A DNA stretch of 64,000 nucleotides, taken from assembly GCA_025559845.1 (NCBI GenBank), contig CP048469.1:1674001-1738000 (forward strand), read 5' to 3'. Made by a program: the position numbers and the translations under genes. The number at the start of each line of letters is the position of its first letter. Position 1 is the first letter of the stretch. This document shows positions 37,110-46,387 of the stretch, piece by piece. The notes under the pieces are model-generated. The model searched no databases, was not told the origin of the DNA, and saw nothing but the letters and a program-made list of their open reading frames with translations. The stretch is from Agrobacterium tumefaciens. Its GTDB lineage: Bacteria; Pseudomonadota; Alphaproteobacteria; Rhizobiales; Rhizobiaceae.

Positions 37110-37473
37110 TCTCTTTGTTTCCTTTGCTGTGAGGGTTTCCGGCGTGCCGGCCAGGAACCGTTTCAAAAACTCGATAATCATAAGCGAATATCCCTGAAAG
37201 CAAGCTACGATCTCTCAAGGGAGCGCACCGCACTTCCAATCCTTGTTCGCCGCCTGCCGTTATCGCAAAACCGTGCAACAGTTTTGCACGTCTTGCCTGG
37301 AAAGCATGGAACGGAAGGTAGCCAAGAGCCCGGCCCTCGACCAGCCAGACTTCGACAAACGCACTGTTCACGATGATTGAACGAGAAACGCCAGCGTCAA
37401 TCAATCCTATCCATAAGTTCAGCCAAAAGCGCTTTGCATTCCGACGGCAGAGCGCTAACGTCGGGCGAAACAG
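37110..37473. other. divergent intergenic region between wrbA and the CinA-like gene
   Basis: Regulatory region of about 360 bases for two divergent genes. Apart from the inverted repeat at 37272-37290 I see no feature; short frames inside have no support. Confidence 0.5.
37272..37290. promoter_or_regulatory. operator-like inverted repeat
   Basis: CGTGCAA-CAGTT-TTGCACG, a perfect 7-bp dyad with a 5-base spacer, about midway between wrbA (163 bases away) and the CinA-like gene (184 bases). No T-run adjoins. Size and symmetry fit a dimeric repressor site. Confidence 0.5.
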
Positions 37474-38280
37474 ATGACGAGTACAACCATGTCCAGCCCC
37501 TCCTCCACCCAATCCGTCGTAACCGCAGCCATGCTCGCAATCGGCGACGAACTTCTCTCGGGACGCACCAAGGACAAAAACATCGGTCATCTCGCCGATG
37601 TGCTGACCATGTCCGGTATCGACCTCAAGGAAGTTCGTATCGTCGCCGATGAAGAGGCCTCGATCGTCGAGGCGCTCAATGCGCTGCGCGCACGTTACGA
37701 CTATGTTTTTACCTCGGGTGGCATTGGGCCGACCCATGACGACATCACTGCCGATGCCGTCTCCGCAGCCTTTGGCCTGCCATGCGAACACGATGCGGAA
37801 GCGCTGCGCATCCTGGGCGACATGTACCGCGTTCGCGAAATGGAATTTACCGAGGCGCGCAAGCGCATGGCCCGCATGCCCAAAGGTGCGGCCCATATCG
37901 CCAATCCGGTCTCCGTTGCGCCCGGTTTCGTCATCGGCAACGTCTATGTAATGGCGGGTGTGCCGCAGGTATTTCAGGCCATGCTCGACAACGTGATGCC
38001 GACATTGCGCACGGGATCGAAGGTCATGTCGCAGGCGGTGCGCTCCCCCTATGGCGAGGGAGATATCGGCACGCCGCTGACAGCGATTCAGAAAGCACAC
38101 CCCGAAACCAGCATCGGTTCCTACCCGAAATATGACGGCCAGCGTTTCTCGACGGAGATCGTTGTACGTGCCCGCGACCCCCAGGTTCTGAAGGCAGCGG
38201 CGGATGCCGTTTCGGAAATGATCGAAGCCATCGGTCGCGAGAAAAGGCTCGCTGCCAGCAAGGGCGATGCAACCGCCTGA
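37474..38280 (+). CDS. CinA N-terminal (MoCF-domain) protein
   Basis: A 268-residue protein of the competence/damage-inducible protein A family, containing only the molybdopterin-binding-like MoCF domain: IGDELLSGRTKDKN at the front, TSGGIGPTHDDIT for the active-site loop, and VMAGVPQVFQAMLDN after. The C-terminal nicotinamide mononucleotide amidase domain of full CinA is missing, so it is probably an ADP-ribose pyrophosphatase-like enzyme or MoCF-fold protein of unknown substrate. An ATG at 37489 is an alternative start. It diverges from wrbA. Confidence 0.9.
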   Translation: MTSTTMSSPSSTQSVVTAAMLAIGDELLSGRTKDKNIGHLADVLTMSGIDLKEVRIVADEEASIVEALNALRARYDYVFTSGGIGPTHDDITADAVSAAFGLPCEHDAEALRILGDMYRVREMEFTEARKRMARMPKGAAHIANPVSVAPGFVIGNVYVMAGVPQVFQAMLDNVMPTLRTGSKVMSQAVRSPYGEGDIGTPLTAIQKAHPETSIGSYPKYDGQRFSTEIVVRARDPQVLKAAADAVSEMIEAIGREKRLAASKGDATA

Positions 38281-38382
38281 ACAGCAAAACGGTTTGACCA
38301 ATATCAAGGTGATGTCCGCAAAACCGGACCACGCTTCACCATCGAAAATGCCGATATCATGTCGGCCAACGAGGAGAATAGC

Positions 38383-39228
38383 ATGGGTTACAAGACAATA
38401 CTTGCCGTTGTCGACAATGTTGCGAACACGCAAAAGCTCGACGATTTCGTCGTCAGCCTTGCCAACCAGTTTTCTGCCCATGTGATCGGCTTGCACATGG
38501 AAACCCTTGCTGCGGTTCCACTCGTGGCGCCAATGGAAATTCCAGATCCTGCAACCGTGCAGGCCATTCAGGATGTGGCGCACAAGGAAACGACGGAGAT
38601 CGGTTCGATTTTCGAACGCACGCTTTCGGCGAATGGCATTTCGCATGAGTGGCGCAGCTTCGTGACCTCGGTGGGTTACGCCTCCGCCGCAGCAATCGAC
38701 AGCGCGCGATGCGCCGACCTGGTCGTTGCACGCCAGAGCAGCACCTCGGCACTGTCCGACAGCCGCTCGGATATCGACAGTTTTCTTTATGAAAGCGGTC
38801 GCCCCGTTCTTCTCGTTCCGCATGTCCTGACCGAACCGAAGCCGATCCGCAAAGTGCTGATTGCCTGGAACGGATCGCGCGAAGCGACGCGCGCGACCTT
38901 CGACGCCCTGCCGTTCCTTAAAGAAGCGGAAAGTGTCGAAATCTTCTCCGTCGATCCGGTTGAAAGCGAAACGCAATCTTCCACCATGGCCGGGGCGGGA
39001 CTTGCCGCGACCCTTGCACGCCATGGCGTCAACGTCACAGTCACTTCGCAGGAAAAGATCGCCGGCATCTCGCCGCAGGCGGCAATCGAGAACCGCCTGT
39101 CAGACAACAGCATCGATCTGCTCGTGATGGGCGCTTACGGCCACTCGCGCTGGTGGGAAATGCTGTTTGGCGGCGTCACGCGCACGCTGCTCGATTCCAT
39201 GACGGCGATGACGCTGCTGTCGCGCTGA
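38383..39228 (+). CDS. universal stress protein (two Usp-like halves)
   Basis: A 281-residue cytoplasmic protein with two UspA-like halves. The first begins YKTILAVVDN. The second begins RKVLIAWNGS and ends with the nucleotide-binding loop in the form MGAYGHSRWWEMLFGGVTRTLL (core MGAYGHSRWWEMLFGG). ATG 38383 is set by GAGGAG six bases upstream; an in-frame ATG at 38359 has none. Such proteins protect under starvation or oxidative stress. A terminator follows. Confidence 0.92.
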   Translation: MGYKTILAVVDNVANTQKLDDFVVSLANQFSAHVIGLHMETLAAVPLVAPMEIPDPATVQAIQDVAHKETTEIGSIFERTLSANGISHEWRSFVTSVGYASAAAIDSARCADLVVARQSSTSALSDSRSDIDSFLYESGRPVLLVPHVLTEPKPIRKVLIAWNGSREATRATFDALPFLKEAESVEIFSVDPVESETQSSTMAGAGLAATLARHGVNVTVTSQEKIAGISPQAAIENRLSDNSIDLLVMGAYGHSRWWEMLFGGVTRTLLDSMTAMTLLSR

Positions 39229-39260
39229 TCGTCGCCGCGTATCTCGTCAGGCAACAGTCA

Positions 39261-39297
39261 GACGCCCCGTCACTCTCAGCCGGGGCGTCCTTTCTTT
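39261..39297 (+). terminator. intrinsic terminator after the Usp gene
   Basis: GACGCCCCG (39261-39269) pairs with CGGGGCGTC (39281-39289), an 11-base loop, followed by CTTTCTTT. Confidence 0.85.
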
Positions 39298-39434
39298 CCG
39301 GTTTTGGATCGTCCACAGCCCCAAACATTGCAGAACTGCCGTGAAATGGTGGCCGCAGCAGTGCAAAGCTTGCCTTTTTGCTGGACTTGCGGCTATTAGC
39401 CCAACCCATCACCAATTTGACCGGACGGTAAATG

Positions 39435-39932
39435 ATGTCCCTGCCCGATAAAGCCTTTCCCGTTTCCTGGGATCAGTTCCACCGCGACGCCCGTGCACTC
39501 GCCTGGCGTCTTGCCGGCCTCGACCGCGAGTTCAAGGCCATTGTCTGTATTACCCGCGGCGGCCTCGTACCGGCTGCCATCATTTCCCGCGAGCTGAACA
39601 TTCGTCTGATCGACACCGTCTGCATCGCCACACGTCACGATTATGTGAACCAGGGCGAGACGGTATTGCTGAAGGGCATTGCTCCGGAACTTGCAGCCGA
39701 TGGCGGCGAAGGAGTTCTGGTTGTGGACGACCTGACGGACACCGGAAAAACTGCCATTGAAGTGCGCGAAATGCTGCCGAAGGCACACTTTGCCTGCGTC
39801 TACGCAAAGCCGAAGGGCGTGCCGACCATCGACACCTTCGTGACCGAAGTGAGCCAGGACACCTGGATCTACTTCCCCTGGGATATGGGCTTCACCTACC
39901 AGGAGCCGATCGCCAAGAGTTCGCGCGGCTGA
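39435..39932 (+). CDS. gpt: xanthine phosphoribosyltransferase
   Basis: Purine salvage enzyme joining PRPP with xanthine, guanine or hypoxanthine. The PRPP-binding loop is [13 protein letters not shown], and the [19 protein letters not shown] block (core) and a C-terminal WIYFPWD match bacterial Gpt. It has 165 residues from ATG 39435; the ATG directly before it is equivalent. Terminators lie on both sides, so it is a single-gene unit. Confidence 0.94.
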   Translation: MSLPDKAFPVSWDQFHRDARALAWRLAGLDREFKAIVCITRGGLVPAAIISRELNIRLIDTVCIATRHDYVNQGETVLLKGIAPELAADGGEGVLVVDDLTDTGKTAIEVREMLPKAHFACVYAKPKGVPTIDTFVTEVSQDTWIYFPWDMGFTYQEPIAKSSRG

Positions 39933-39952
39933 TAGCGAAAGCACATGCAAGC

Positions 39953-39981
39953 AAAAACCGCCTGTTACGGGCGGTTTTTTT
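39953..39981 (+). terminator. intrinsic terminator after gpt
   Basis: AAAAACCGCC (39953-39962) pairs with GGCGGTTTTT (39970-39979) around TGTTACG, followed by more T. Confidence 0.92.
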
Positions 39982-40174
39982 ATGGGGAAAAGGTTCTTTT
40001 CCAATCCGGCAAAAAAGGCCGAAAAAATGATTGCGTCACGAATATGTCGCACCCCAAAACCCGCAAAATCAGCATTCCGCTAGGAAAGCCAGCCTCGCGC
40101 AAGCTTCAAATTTATGCGCCAAGTCACTGATTTTTCTAAGAGCTTTTCCTTTCCCCGTTTTCCACAGGCCCTGC

Positions 40175-40190
40175 ACACAATATCTTGTGG
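40175..40190. promoter_or_regulatory. NrdR box 1
   Basis: ACACAATATCTTGTGG, with dyad CACAA-TATC-TTGTG, close to the NrdR consensus acaCwATATaTwGtgt. NrdR represses ribonucleotide reductase genes when dATP is high. Confidence 0.7.
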
Positions 40191-40419
40191 TTAAAAAACC
40201 CTTTCAATCTATGGCTTGACGAATCTGTGCTGTGTGGGGAAAGTGGCAGTCATGTTGCGGCGGCAACGGAATCGGGTGTCCTGATCATCGGTTCTTTCCA
40301 GTTTCAGTTGATGCGTTTGCCTGCGTTTCGGCCATGAGGGGGTGGAACGTCGAGCTGTTTTCGCGCGCTGATTTTGTCGCCAAAAACATGATACGGGGAC
40401 TGGCGCTGACAAGCTGTGG

Positions 40420-40435
40420 ATACTATATTTAGTAG
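40420..40435. promoter_or_regulatory. NrdR box 2
   Basis: ATACTATATTTAGTAG, with dyad TACTA-TATT-TAGTA, again near the NrdR consensus. It lies 163 bases before nrdJ and 245 bases from box 1, centre to centre. Confidence 0.7.
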
Positions 40436-40597
40436 CTGAATTCGCTTGCAGCCAAATTCGCCACGAGATACAGGGATGACATCTACGGATGAACATCCCA
40501 TTCATATCGGCAACAACCGGCTGCACGCAGACTGCGCGTCGCTGGAACGAACTTTTGCGCCCTTTTGCGGGCGCCCAATGGACGAGGACAGGAACCA

Positions 40598-43500
40598 ATG
40601 CGCATTGAACGTCGCTTCACGAAGCCCGGCCAGTCGCCTTACGCGGAGATCGATTTCCGCAAGGCCGTCAGTGAAATCAAGAACCCGGATGGTTCCATCG
40701 TGTTCCGTCTGGCGGATATCGACGTTCCCGCGCAGTTCAGCCAGGTTGCGACCGACGTTCTCGCGCAGAAATACTTCCGCAAGGCCGGCGTTCCGAAGAT
40801 CCTGAAAAAGGTTGAAGAGAACGACGTTCCATCCTTCCTGTGGCGTTCGGTTGCCGACGAAAAGGCCATGAAGGATCTTCCGGAAGGTGAGCGTTACGGC
40901 TCTGAAACCGACGCTCGTCAGGTTTTTGACCGTCTTGCCGGCACCTGGACCTATTGGGGCTGGAAGGGCAAATATTTCTCGTCCGAAGAAGATGCCCTCG
41001 CCTTCCGTGATGAGCTTGCCTACATGCTGGCCACCCAGCGCGTTGCGCCGAACTCTCCGCAATGGTTCAACACCGGCCTGCACTGGGCCTATGGCATCGA
41101 CGGTCCTGGCCAGGGCCATTTCTATGTCGACCCCTTCACCGGCAAGCTGACCAAGTCCAAGTCCGCTTACGAACATCCCCAGCCGCATGCCTGCTTCATC
41201 CAGTCCGTCGAGGACGATCTGGTCAACGAAGGCGGCATCATGGACCTGTGGGTGCGTGAAGCGCGCCTGTTCAAGTACGGTTCCGGCACCGGCTCCAACT
41301 TCTCTTACCTGCGTGGCGAAGGCGAAAAGCTTTCGGGCGGCGGCAAGTCCTCCGGCCTGATGAGCTTCCTCAAGATCGGCGACCGCGCCGCTGGCGCCAT
41401 CAAGTCTGGCGGCACGACCCGCCGCGCCGCAAAGATGGTTGTTGTCGACGCCGACCACCCGGATATCGAAGCCTACATCGACTGGAAGGTGAACGAAGAG
41501 CAGAAGGTTGCGGCTCTCGTGACCGGCTCCAAGATCGTCGCCCGTCACCTGAAAGCGATCATGAAGGCCTGCGTCAATTGCGAAGCCGACAATGGCGATT
41601 GCTTTGACCCGACCAAGAACCCTGCCCTGAAGCGCGAAATCCGCGCCGCCAAGAAGGATCAGGTTCCGGAAAACTACATCAAGCGCGTCATCCAGTTCGC
41701 CGAACAGGGTTACAAGGACATCCAGTTCAAGACCTACGACACCGACTGGGATTCCGAAGCCTACCTCACGGTATCCGGCCAGAACTCCAACAACTCCGTG
41801 TCACTGAAGGATGACTTCCTGCGCGCGGTCGAAAACGACGGCGACTGGAACCTGACGGCACGCCGCGACGGCAAGGTCATGAAGACCCTGAAGGCGCGCG
41901 ACCTGTGGGAAAAGATTTCGCATGCCGCATGGGCATCGGCAGATCCCGGCCTGCACTTCAACACGACCATGAACGACTGGCACACCAGCCCGGCTGCCGG
42001 CCCGATCCGCGCATCCAACCCGTGCTCGGAATACATGTTCCTCGACGATACGGCCTGCAACCTTGCTTCGCTGAACCTCATTCAGTTCAAGGATGCCGCC
42101 ACCAAGAACATCAACATTGCCGATTACGAACATGCGGTTCGTCTGTGGACGATCGTTCTCGAAGTTTCGGTCATGATGGCGCAGTTCCCGTCCCGCCAGA
42201 TTGCCGAACTCTCCTACGAGTACCGCACACTCGGCCTCGGCTACGCCAACATCGGCGGCCTGCTGATGTCGTCGGGCATTCCTTATGACAGCAACGAGGG
42301 CCGCGCGATTGCCGGTGCTCTGACAGCGATCATGACCGGCGTGTCCTATGCGACCTCGGCTGAAATGGCGGGTGAGCTTGGTCCGTTCCCGGGCTTTGCA
42401 CCGAACCGCGACAACATGCTGCGCGTCATCCGCAACCACCGCCGTGCAGCGCAGGGCCTGGCTTACGGTTATGAAGGCCTGTCGGTGAACCCGGTTGCGC
42501 TGATCCACGCTGATTGCCCGGACCAGGACCTCATCACCCATGCAACCGCTGCCTGGGACAAGGCACTCGAGCTTGGCGAACAGCACGGCTACCGCAACGC
42601 CCAGACCACCGTTATCGCGCCGACCGGCACGATCGGCCTCGTCATGGATTGCGACACGACCGGCATCGAGCCTGACTTCGCGCTGGTAAAGTTCAAGAAG
42701 CTTGCCGGTGGCGGTTATTTCAAGATCATCAACCGCGCTGTTCCCGATGCACTGCGTTCGCTCGGTTACTCCGAAAGCCAGATCGCCGAGATCGAGGCTT
42801 ACGCAGTTGGCCACGGCAACCTGAACCAGGCTCCGGGCGTCAACCCCGGTACGCTGAAGGCAAAGGGCTTCACCGACGAGAAGATCGAAGCTGTCAACGC
42901 TGCTCTCAAGAGCGCCTTCGACATCAAGTTCGTCTTCAACCAGTGGACGCTTGGCGCAGACTTCCTCAAGGACACGCTGAAGGTTTCCGACGAGCAGCTG
43001 TCCGACATGACCTTCAACCTGCTGGACCATCTCGGTTTCGGCAAGAAGGACATTGAAGCGGCCAACGTGCACGTTTGCGGCGCGATGACGCTGGAAGGCG
43101 CACCGTTCCTCAAGAACGAACATCTGCCTGTTTTCGATTGCGCCAACCCCTGCGGCAAGATCGGCAAGCGTTATCTCTCGGTGGAATCCCACATCCGCAT
43201 GATGGCTGCTGCCCAGCCGTTCATCTCGGGTGCGATCTCCAAGACGATCAACATGCCGAACGACGCAACCGTTGAAGATTGCGGCGCAGCCTACATGCTG
43301 TCCTGGAAACTGGCGCTGAAGGCCAACGCACTTTACCGCGATGGTTCCAAGCTCTCGCAGCCGCTCAATGCCTCGCTGGTCGAGGATGAAGAGGACGAGG
43401 ATGCACTGGAAGAGCTGATCGCTCAGCCACAGGCAGCCCAGGCCGTGACCATCACGGAAAAGATCATCGAGCGCGTTGTCGAGCGTGTGACCCGTGAGCG

Positions 43501-44407
43501 TGAAAAGCTGCCGAACCGCCGCCAGGGTTACACCCAGAAGGCTGCTGTCGGTGGACACAAGGTCTACCTGCGCACCGGCGAATTCGGTGATGGCCGTATT
43601 GGTGAGATTTTCATCGACATGCACAAGGAAGGCGCTGCTTTCCGTGCGATGATGAACAACTTCGCCATCGCCATCTCGCTTGGCCTGCAATACGGCGTGC
43701 CGCTGGAAGAGTATGTGGAGGCCTTCACCTTCACCAAGTTCGAACCGGCTGGGATGGTCATCGGCAACGACGCAATCAAGAACGCCACGTCGATCCTCGA
43801 CTACGTGTTCCGTGAACTCGCCGTTTCCTACCTCGGCCGTCACGACCTCGCACATGTCGATACGTCGGACTTCTCGAACACGGCACTCGGCAAGGGCATC
43901 CAGGAAGGCAAGACCAACCTCGTTTCCACCGGCTGGACCCGTGGTTACAAGCCGACGCTGGTTTCCAGCAACGGCAGCGAGCGTTCGTCTTCCGAGCCTA
44001 AAGGTTCCGCAACCGCAGCACCTGCCCGCGCTTCGGCCAGCGTGACCTCGATTTCCGGCAATGCAGCCCGCAAGCTGGAACCGGTCATCGCAGCCTCGGC
44101 TTCCGAAATCGTCGCCTTCAAGCGCGACTACGAGGAACGCGCCAAGGAACTGGCGGAAGAGATTGCCGAAGAAGCTTTGGCAACCGAAACCGAACAGGCA
44201 GCAACAGCCCTCTTCTCCGACAAGGCAGCAGCCGACGCCGCATCTGCCAAGACGGAAGCCAAGAAGGTCGAAAACGAACGCCGGATGCGCTCCATCGCAC
44301 AGGGCTACACGGGCAACATGTGCTCCGAGTGCCAGAACTTCACCATGGTGCGCAACGGCACCTGCGAGAAGTGCGACACATGCGGCGCGACGAGCGGTTG
44401 CTCTTGA
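40598..44407 (+). CDS. nrdJ: adenosylcobalamin-dependent ribonucleotide reductase NrdJ
   Basis: Class II ribonucleotide reductase making dNTPs with or without oxygen, using B12 to form the thiyl radical. It has 1269 residues. Active-site features are [10 protein letters not shown], the radical-site neighbourhood [20 protein letters not shown] (core [11 protein letters not shown]) and the [15 protein letters not shown] loop; a C-terminal zinc-ribbon-like tail has MCSEC and CEKCDTCG. It includes the long insertion typical of rhizobial NrdJ. ATG 40598 follows AGGACAGGAACCA; an in-frame start 33 bases earlier has none. Two NrdR boxes precede it and a terminator follows. Rhizobia of this group often rely on it as the main reductase. 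Confidence 0.97.
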   Translation: MRIERRFTKPGQSPYAEIDFRKAVSEIKNPDGSIVFRLADIDVPAQFSQVATDVLAQKYFRKAGVPKILKKVEENDVPSFLWRSVADEKAMKDLPEGERYGSETDARQVFDRLAGTWTYWGWKGKYFSSEEDALAFRDELAYMLATQRVAPNSPQWFNTGLHWAYGIDGPGQGHFYVDPFTGKLTKSKSAYEHPQPHACFIQSVEDDLVNEGGIMDLWVREARLFKYGSGTGSNFSYLRGEGEKLSGGGKSSGLMSFLKIGDRAAGAIKSGGTTRRAAKMVVVDADHPDIEAYIDWKVNEEQKVAALVTGSKIVARHLKAIMKACVNCEADNGDCFDPTKNPALKREIRAAKKDQVPENYIKRVIQFAEQGYKDIQFKTYDTDWDSEAYLTVSGQNSNNSVSLKDDFLRAVENDGDWNLTARRDGKVMKTLKARDLWEKISHAAWASADPGLHFNTTMNDWHTSPAAGPIRASNPCSEYMFLDDTACNLASLNLIQFKDAATKNINIADYEHAVRLWTIVLEVSVMMAQFPSRQIAELSYEYRTLGLGYANIGGLLMSSGIPYDSNEGRAIAGALTAIMTGVSYATSAEMAGELGPFPGFAPNRDNMLRVIRNHRRAAQGLAYGYEGLSVNPVALIHADCPDQDLITHATAAWDKALELGEQHGYRNAQTTVIAPTGTIGLVMDCDTTGIEPDFALVKFKKLAGGGYFKIINRAVPDALRSLGYSESQIAEIEAYAVGHGNLNQAPGVNPGTLKAKGFTDEKIEAVNAALKSAFDIKFVFNQWTLGADFLKDTLKVSDEQLSDMTFNLLDHLGFGKKDIEAANVHVCGAMTLEGAPFLKNEHLPVFDCANPCGKIGKRYLSVESHIRMMAAAQPFISGAISKTINMPNDATVEDCGAAYMLSWKLALKANALYRDGSKLSQPLNASLVEDEEDEDALEELIAQPQAAQAVTITEKIIERVVERVTREREKLPNRRQGYTQKAAVGGHKVYLRTGEFGDGRIGEIFIDMHKEGAAFRAMMNNFAIAISLGLQYGVPLEEYVEAFTFTKFEPAGMVIGNDAIKNATSILDYVFRELAVSYLGRHDLAHVDTSDFSNTALGKGIQEGKTNLVSTGWTRGYKPTLVSSNGSERSSSEPKGSATAAPARASASVTSISGNAARKLEPVIAASASEIVAFKRDYEERAKELAEEIAEEALATETEQAATALFSDKAAADAASAKTEAKKVENERRMRSIAQGYTGNMCSECQNFTMVRNGTCEKCDTCGATSGCS

Positions 44408-44466
44408 GAAATACAGGGATAAGTGGTGAAGCCACTTCCCAACAACTTACGTTGACGTGAATATGT

Positions 44467-44500
44467 CCCCGCAGCGATTTGCCTCGCTGCGGGGATTTTT
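44467..44500 (+). terminator. intrinsic terminator after nrdJ
   Basis: CCCCGCAGCGA (44467-44477) pairs perfectly with TCGCTGCGGGG (44484-44494) around TTTGCC, followed by ATTTTT. Confidence 0.92.
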
Positions 44501-44630
44501 CGTAGGCGATCGCTGTGGACTGCATGTGTCCTCGTGGTTGCTCAAAAATGCTGCGTCAAACGCACCATTGTCGGCAGGACAGCGGCCCTTGGCACACCAT
44601 TTCAAATCTACTGGAAACCCGTAGTTCGGC

Positions 44631-44909
44631 ATGTTATATTTCGAGTGGGATGAGCAGAAGGCAGTCGCCAATCTTGCCAAGCATGGCGTCAGCTTTGAAA
44701 CTGCGGCGCATGTCTTCAACGATCCGTTTGCAGTCGATATTGAAGAACGTTCAATGGAGTACCACGAAATCAGAAGGCGTATCGTGGGACTTGGCAATGG
44801 ATTGCTGCTGACCGTCATTTACACGGAGCGCAGTGAAAAAGTCCGCATCATCTCAGCACGAAAGTCAACACGGGCAGAGCGTAGGGAATATGAAGACGAT
44901 GGGTGGTAA
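44631..44909 (+). CDS. brnT: BrnT family ribonuclease toxin
   Basis: A 92-residue type II toxin of the BrnT family (RelE-like fold mRNA endonuclease). The signatures FEWDEQKAVANLAKHGVSFE (core WDEQKAVANLAKHGVSF), the middle RIVGLG and the C-terminal RIISARKSTRAERREYE (core ISARKSTRAERREYE) are classic. It overlaps the antitoxin gene by 20 bases, toxin first, as in known brnTA operons. It follows nrdJ behind a terminator. Confidence 0.95.
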   Translation: MLYFEWDEQKAVANLAKHGVSFETAAHVFNDPFAVDIEERSMEYHEIRRRIVGLGNGLLLTVIYTERSEKVRIISARKSTRAERREYEDDGW

Positions 44910-45231
44910 AACAGATCAAACCGACTGGGCTCGTCTTCACGCAATGACCGATGAAGAAGCGGAAATTAATGCTCTGGCCGACCCCGACAATCGTCCTCTC
45001 TCCGCAGAACAGTTTACCACTGCAAAAAGAATGCCTCGCATAAAAATCATTCGACGCGCATTGAAGCTGACACAAGAAGAGTTTTCGGCCCGATACCATA
45101 TTCCGCTTGGAACGCTTCGCGACTGGGAACAGGGCCGTAGCGAACCGGATCAGCCGACCAGAGCTTATCTTAGAGTTATTGCTGTCGATCCAGAAGGAAC
45201 GGCCGCAGCGCTAAGAAAAGGTGCGGCTTGA
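44890..45231 (+). CDS. helix-turn-helix antitoxin partner of BrnT
   Basis: A 113-residue protein with a BrnA-like front (MTDEEAEINALADPDNRPL, core EEAEINALADPDNRPL) but a C-terminal XRE-type helix-turn-helix (IRRALKLTQEEFSARYHIPLGTLRDWEQG, core LTQEEFSARYHIPLGTLRDW) where canonical BrnA has a ribbon-helix-helix. It should neutralise BrnT and autoregulate the operon. ATG 44890 lies within brnT; TAGGGAAT is just upstream, and ATG 44899 is an alternative. Confidence 0.88.
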   Translation: MKTMGGKTDQTDWARLHAMTDEEAEINALADPDNRPLSAEQFTTAKRMPRIKIIRRALKLTQEEFSARYHIPLGTLRDWEQGRSEPDQPTRAYLRVIAVDPEGTAAALRKGAA

Positions 45232-45238
45232 GCCTGTC

Positions 45239-46009
45239 ATGTCTCTGGCAACATTTAAGACGATGACTCCATACATTTCAATTTGCGTAGTCGGGGCTTC
45301 ATTGTTCTGGGCACCCTTTGCGCATGCAGCCTGCTTCGACGTCTCAAAGAATGAGCCTTCTGCGTTGAGCGGCCATCTTACCCATCGTATCTTCGCGGGT
45401 CCGCCAAATTTCGAGGATGTTCAGAAAGGTGACTCGCCGGAACCGGGCTATATCCTGAAGCTTGATGAGCCGATCTGCCTTACCGGCGACGACTTTGCCG
45501 ATCCGGAGAGCACATTTGATGAGGTTCAACTCGTTCCCGACGAAACGACCGGGAAGGACATGGCACGGTTGAGAGATACCGATGTCTTCGTTGACGTCAT
45601 CAAGCCAATGCCGGCAATGACGGGACACCATCATCGGCCTCTTGTCGCCTGGGTAAAGGCAATCGCCCCCGCCCGCGACATCACCGAAAGTTACGGGACG
45701 GCAGCAACCACGATTGAGGCTTTCTATGCGGCTCTGCATTCCGGCGACGGCAAGCTTGCATCAACATTCGTCGTGCCAGAGAAAACAAGGAAAGGCGCCT
45801 TCAGCCCGCAGGCTCTGTCCAGCTTCTACGGGTCGTTGTCCGAGCCAATCTCGTTGATCGATATCCACAAGGTAGACGAGAGCCACTTTTCCGTTCGCTA
45901 TCGTTTCACAAGTGGAAAGCGGCCATGCGACGGCTCAGCAGCGATCACCACAGTCAAACGTGACGGAAGAGATTTCATTCAGTCAATTCGCGCGGAGAAT
46001 GGCTGCTAG
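45239..46009 (+). CDS. exported protein with DUF4431-like region
   Basis: A 256-residue predicted periplasmic protein. A signal peptide ends FAHA-ACFD. Residues 30-130 resemble DUF4431: a GHLTHRIFAGPPNF strand, then YILKLDEPICLTGDD and DEVQLVPD. The C-terminal half (from about 150) starts TIEAFYAALHSGDGKLAS, reminiscent of an NTF2-like or SH3-like helper domain, with paired Cys (CDGS ... NGC). It starts only seven bases after the antitoxin stop, suggesting co-transcription; a GTG at 45221 overlapping that stop is an alternative start. Function unknown. Confidence 0.7.
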   Translation: MSLATFKTMTPYISICVVGASLFWAPFAHAACFDVSKNEPSALSGHLTHRIFAGPPNFEDVQKGDSPEPGYILKLDEPICLTGDDFADPESTFDEVQLVPDETTGKDMARLRDTDVFVDVIKPMPAMTGHHHRPLVAWVKAIAPARDITESYGTAATTIEAFYAALHSGDGKLASTFVVPEKTRKGAFSPQALSSFYGSLSEPISLIDIHKVDESHFSVRYRFTSGKRPCDGSAAITTVKRDGRDFIQSIRAENGC

Positions 46010-46036
46010 AGCGCTTATCAAGCCTTTGTCATCAAA

Positions 46037-46062
46037 GGAACATCCCCGCGCATCGCTGCGTT
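46037..46062 (+). promoter_or_regulatory. EcfG-type general-stress promoter
   Basis: GGAAC (46037-46041), 17 bases, CGTT (46059-46062). It lies 34 bases before the ATG of the small membrane protein at 46097. Confidence 0.7.
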
Positions 46063-46096
46063 GATCTTGACGATAACCGATCGAGGTCTGGGGTAG

Positions 46097-46327
46097 ATGA
46101 TGTTGCCGTTTGATAGACTGAAGCTGATGCAGGAGCCGGGGCGATGGCCACCGTTTTCGGTAAGTGAGCGAAAACCGCGCGAGTGGCTGCTGACAATCAG
46201 CGGTCTTGTTCTGCTATTCGTGCTCTCGACAGCCATTGCGATGGGCTATCTCGTGACCCGCCACCCCGGCAAGGCGGAACCGAACCCCGGCATTGCCGAA
46301 GAGCAGCGCATCGAGCAGGGAAGCTAG
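46097..46327 (+). CDS. 76-residue membrane protein behind a stress promoter
   Basis: One membrane helix (LLTISGLVLLFVLSTAIAM) with a 30-residue basic N-terminal part and a 25-residue acidic C-terminal part. TGGGGTAG sits before the start, and an EcfG-type promoter is correctly spaced upstream. I know no family; the architecture (promoter, ribosome site, helix) supports a real gene. ATG 46100 is equally possible. Confidence 0.65.
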   Translation: MMLPFDRLKLMQEPGRWPPFSVSERKPREWLLTISGLVLLFVLSTAIAMGYLVTRHPGKAEPNPGIAEEQRIEQGS

Positions 46328-46387
46328 GCAAGACGCGCCTCTCTGATCACCACACCATGTCCCATCAGAAAGCTTTTCGCAGCGTCG

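Larger units (their letters stand above)
39982..40597. other. long regulatory region upstream of nrdJ
   Basis: About 610 bases without a convincing gene. It holds two NrdR-box-like palindromes (40175-40190 and 40420-40435) and a GTTGC/GCAAC hairpin near 40255. I looked for a cobalamin riboswitch and did not find the B12 box or the conserved core. Confidence 0.6.

Noticed and set aside
37377..37652. 91-codon rightward frame before the CinA-like gene
   Set aside because: It overlaps the CinA-like gene in another frame and lacks a ribosome site and homology.
36901..39024. 707-codon open frame opposite wrbA, the CinA-like gene and the Usp gene
   Set aside because: It crosses several real genes and a promoter region on the other strand; low-complexity Cys/His/Gly composition marks a shadow.
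39982..40597. Cobalamin riboswitch upstream of B12-dependent nrdJ
   Set aside because: The B12 box and conserved core could not be found on either strand; only NrdR boxes and a small GTTGC/GCAAC hairpin are there.
41801..43855. 684-codon open frame opposite nrdJ
   Set aside because: A codon-bias shadow of nrdJ without family match or ribosome site.
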